DNA from: an uncultured Flavobacteriales bacterium
GTDB taxonomy: Bacteria; Bacteroidota; Bacteroidia; Palsa-965
NCBI GenBank assembly: GCA_946478675.1
Contig: CAMLEF010000140.1
Location: forward strand, 1 to 10,581
DNA: 10,581 nt
Direction: 5' to 3'
Positions within the stretch are counted from its first letter, which is position 1. Each line of letters starts with the position of its first letter. The notes below the pieces were generated by a model. It saw only the letters and a program-made list of their open reading frames with translations. It did no database searches and was not told the origin of the DNA. The position numbers were made by a program, and so were the translations under genes. Below are positions 9,901-10,581 of this stretch, piece after piece.

Positions 9901-10581
9901 GGTTGCTGTACGTTCCGGAAAGCGTCGTGTTCGGCGGGCCGTAAAACGTGAGCGTTCCCTGGAAATCGCCGGTGAGGAAAATTTCACCGTTCGCATTGCA
10001 GGCGATGGAATTCGAAATGTTCACCGAGCCGCCGCCGATCCTGCGGAACCAAACCTCGTTGCCCGACGGATCGTATTTCACGAGAAAAATCGCATTGAGC
10101 ATGTTGTTGTTGTGCACAACGTCGAACGTGATCGTATCGGAGAATTGGCCGGTGACGTAAATGTTGCCCGAAGGATCGCAATCGACATCGATGCCGCGAT
10201 CAGTTTGCGGGGCCGAACCTTTTTTCGCCCAGAGAAAATTTCCGTTCGCGTCGAGCTTCGTCGTGAAGACGTCCGTTGATCCGTTCTGGCTGGTGAGCGT
10301 GGTGCTGCCGAACGTCGCCGTGCCTGCAAATTCTCCCGTGACAATAACGTTGCCGGCATTGTCGACAGTAATGCCGTTGCCGATATCCGAACCGGTTCCG
10401 CCACAGCTTTTCACCCACTGGCAAACGCCGGACGTGTTGTACTTCGCGATGAACGCATCCTGCAATCCCGACGAAGTTACGTTCAGGCTGCCGAACGTTG
10501 CGGTGGTGTAAAAGAATCCCGTGATGTAGCTGTTGCCCGCCGCATCCGTCTTCACCGACAACGCACGATCGGAGTTGCTGC
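6998..10581 (-). CDS. Secreted SBBP beta-propeller/Ig-like repeat protein with T9SS type B sorting domain (5' end outside window)
   Basis: About 1193 residues are visible. The frame is open to the right edge; a TTG at 10561 is internal, because the preceding codons (SNSDRA) continue the repeat. From 10579 to about 9557 there are six SBBP-type blades with words such as DNAGNVIVTGEF and DPSGNIYVTGQF, suggesting a beta-propeller whose start is cut off. A segment at about 9556-9227 with five cysteines follows. Next come Ig-like/PKD-like repeats; in the last five, (I/V)C(P/E)GDS-like starts recur at 8383, 8149, 7924, 7705 and 7489, 72-78 residues apart. The C-terminal domain (about 7288-6998) has NVFTPNGDGTNDTW, YDRWGVLVY, WDGTYMANGKPVTDGVYYY, the gliding-motility-associated type B sorting signal. 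Export through the type IX system to the cell surface or medium is expected. An adhesin-like role is inferred; no catalytic domain is visible. Transcription should end at the hairpin just past the stop. Confidence 0.93.
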   Translation of the reverse strand, partial: SNSDRALSVKTDAAGNSYITGFFYTTATFGSLNVTSSGLQDAFIAKYNTSGVCQWVKSCGGTGSDIGNGITVDNAGNVIVTGEFAGTATFGSTTLTSQNGSTDVFTTKLDANGNFLWAKKGSAPQTDRGIDVDCDPSGNIYVTGQFSDTITFDVVHNNNMLNAIFLVKYDPSGNEVWFRRIGGGSVNISNSIACNANGEIFLTGDFQGTLTFYGPPNTTLSGTYSNRIFIAKYDGSGALTWAVSESSDSPLTSKSISANTTDCFIAGNFKCTFDSYSDRYGAGIFNSTGYWDSFEGKYSAGSGAWSMSRQLGGKKDQSCNGIAVDGSGNPHLAGSYIQALFVPVDLAFYGYPSFTQYGMTLNNDAANGAYCNDPDYGKFAMMNSSGNSDIFVGNPIDPARLPYDFYWRSGSGCATPIVDLCIHKYDGLDYDCYGDTAQGCNFVFLFAATQTSLYSPTNSIGPDFTYLWSNGSTSDFLSATTSGYYSVTITSADGCYTEQDTIYAHINPPPPVPTISDDVVVNNNATVTQAIVLCADSVTLTGGGFGNNSHVWLGPIFGPAGTSQNPVVVDSSGVYSFLVTDANGCTNVNNVSVTLDHPLEPLVPGLVCLSDSDRNDSLRFCDGTPTYFFPFDSLSNPNANMQCIDNVYTILWTITPSGNATILPYTDCVNFAYQITTALVHQTGWYTVQEMIIRQSTCGNDTTIFNHSYYFEVLPAPPSAPIILTITGDTLICPGDSAMLVVTGGNYYAWSTQESNDTIYVSQPGLYSVQTSDTLTNGFGCTTINTGFESVTVLLRPQPVVTMLPSDGVICPGDSVQLLSTGSGTFVWQGPNGPVGGNTNTIYADAPGVYYCIVTDPAGCQLVSNSVTLQQYNTPSIVASPAQVICPGDSVTLTLLASGNTTVQWLPPLSGSSLTQIITQPGTYSCTVQACNIPTTVSVTILPTTVTAVITPLSATTVCEGDSILLGANAGLDSYNWQPGNSSAQQLYVYTDGMYYLTTADSGGCAAYDSIQVNFTPNTLQAPFVSDTNVCIGLPVLLTASGTPTLNWYSSMALTTLLGSGASFQTQPIYQDTAFYIQTNDGICRSTVTQINVSAVECVPLTPNVFTPNGDGTNDTWSLYRPYALGVHVWIYDRWGVLVYEYDQVDGYWDGTYMANGKPVTDGVYYYVAHVTETNDVIKGEKGFIQLIRNGPK

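Noticed and set aside
10559..10561. TTG as the start codon of the SBBP protein
   Set aside because: The frame stays open to the window edge, and the codons before it continue an SBBP repeat (SNSDRAL), so the true start and signal peptide are outside the window.

Overview
The window looks like chromosomal DNA of a member of the Bacteroidota, probably an uncultured or environmental lineage with fairly high GC. The clearest marker is the large minus-strand surface protein, which ends in a gliding-motility-type (T9SS type B) C-terminal sorting domain, a feature largely confined to this phylum. Promoter-like -7 elements of the TAnnTTTG type and the general lack of Shine-Dalgarno sequences agree with this. 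I see no rRNA, tRNA, CRISPR array, transposase or phage gene.

Layout from left to right. Positions 1-1254 (minus strand) hold two envelope-glycan genes: a WaaE-like family 2 glycosyltransferase followed, with a 4-base ATGA overlap, by the N-terminal part of a polytopic GT87/DUF2029-type glycosyltransferase that runs off the left edge. Positions 1255-1455 are a divergent intergenic region largely filled by nested inverted repeats (REP/MITE-like). Positions 1456-2361 encode a MeaB/ArgK-type GTPase, the chaperone of B12-dependent methylmalonyl-CoA mutase. Positions 2405-3097 encode a LytTR response regulator. Positions 3098-3383 are a gene-free spacer with a short direct repeat and a palindrome. 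Positions 3384-3581 encode an unrecognised 65-residue protein followed by an intrinsic terminator (3610-3640). Positions 3681-6923 encode a 1080-residue hybrid histidine kinase with a six-helix membrane region, three PAS domains, HisKA/HATPase, receiver and HPt. Positions 6998-10581 (minus strand, 5' end outside the window) encode a secreted SBBP beta-propeller/Ig-like repeat protein. The last two genes converge on a perfect 33-bp hairpin that fills the gap between them.

Working together: the two glycosyltransferases form a translationally coupled operon for surface polysaccharide or glycolipid. The hybrid kinase carries its own phosphorelay (H597, D889, H1020) but no output domain, so it needs a separate receiver; the nearby orphan LytTR regulator is a candidate by proximity only. 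The SBBP protein is probably exported by the type IX system and anchored to or released from the cell surface. Nothing ties the MeaB gene to its neighbours. The region reads as ordinary core or semi-accessory chromosome. The features most worth a second look are the non-coding structures, the near-leaderless promoter arrangement, and the poorly classified segments of the kinase and the surface protein.
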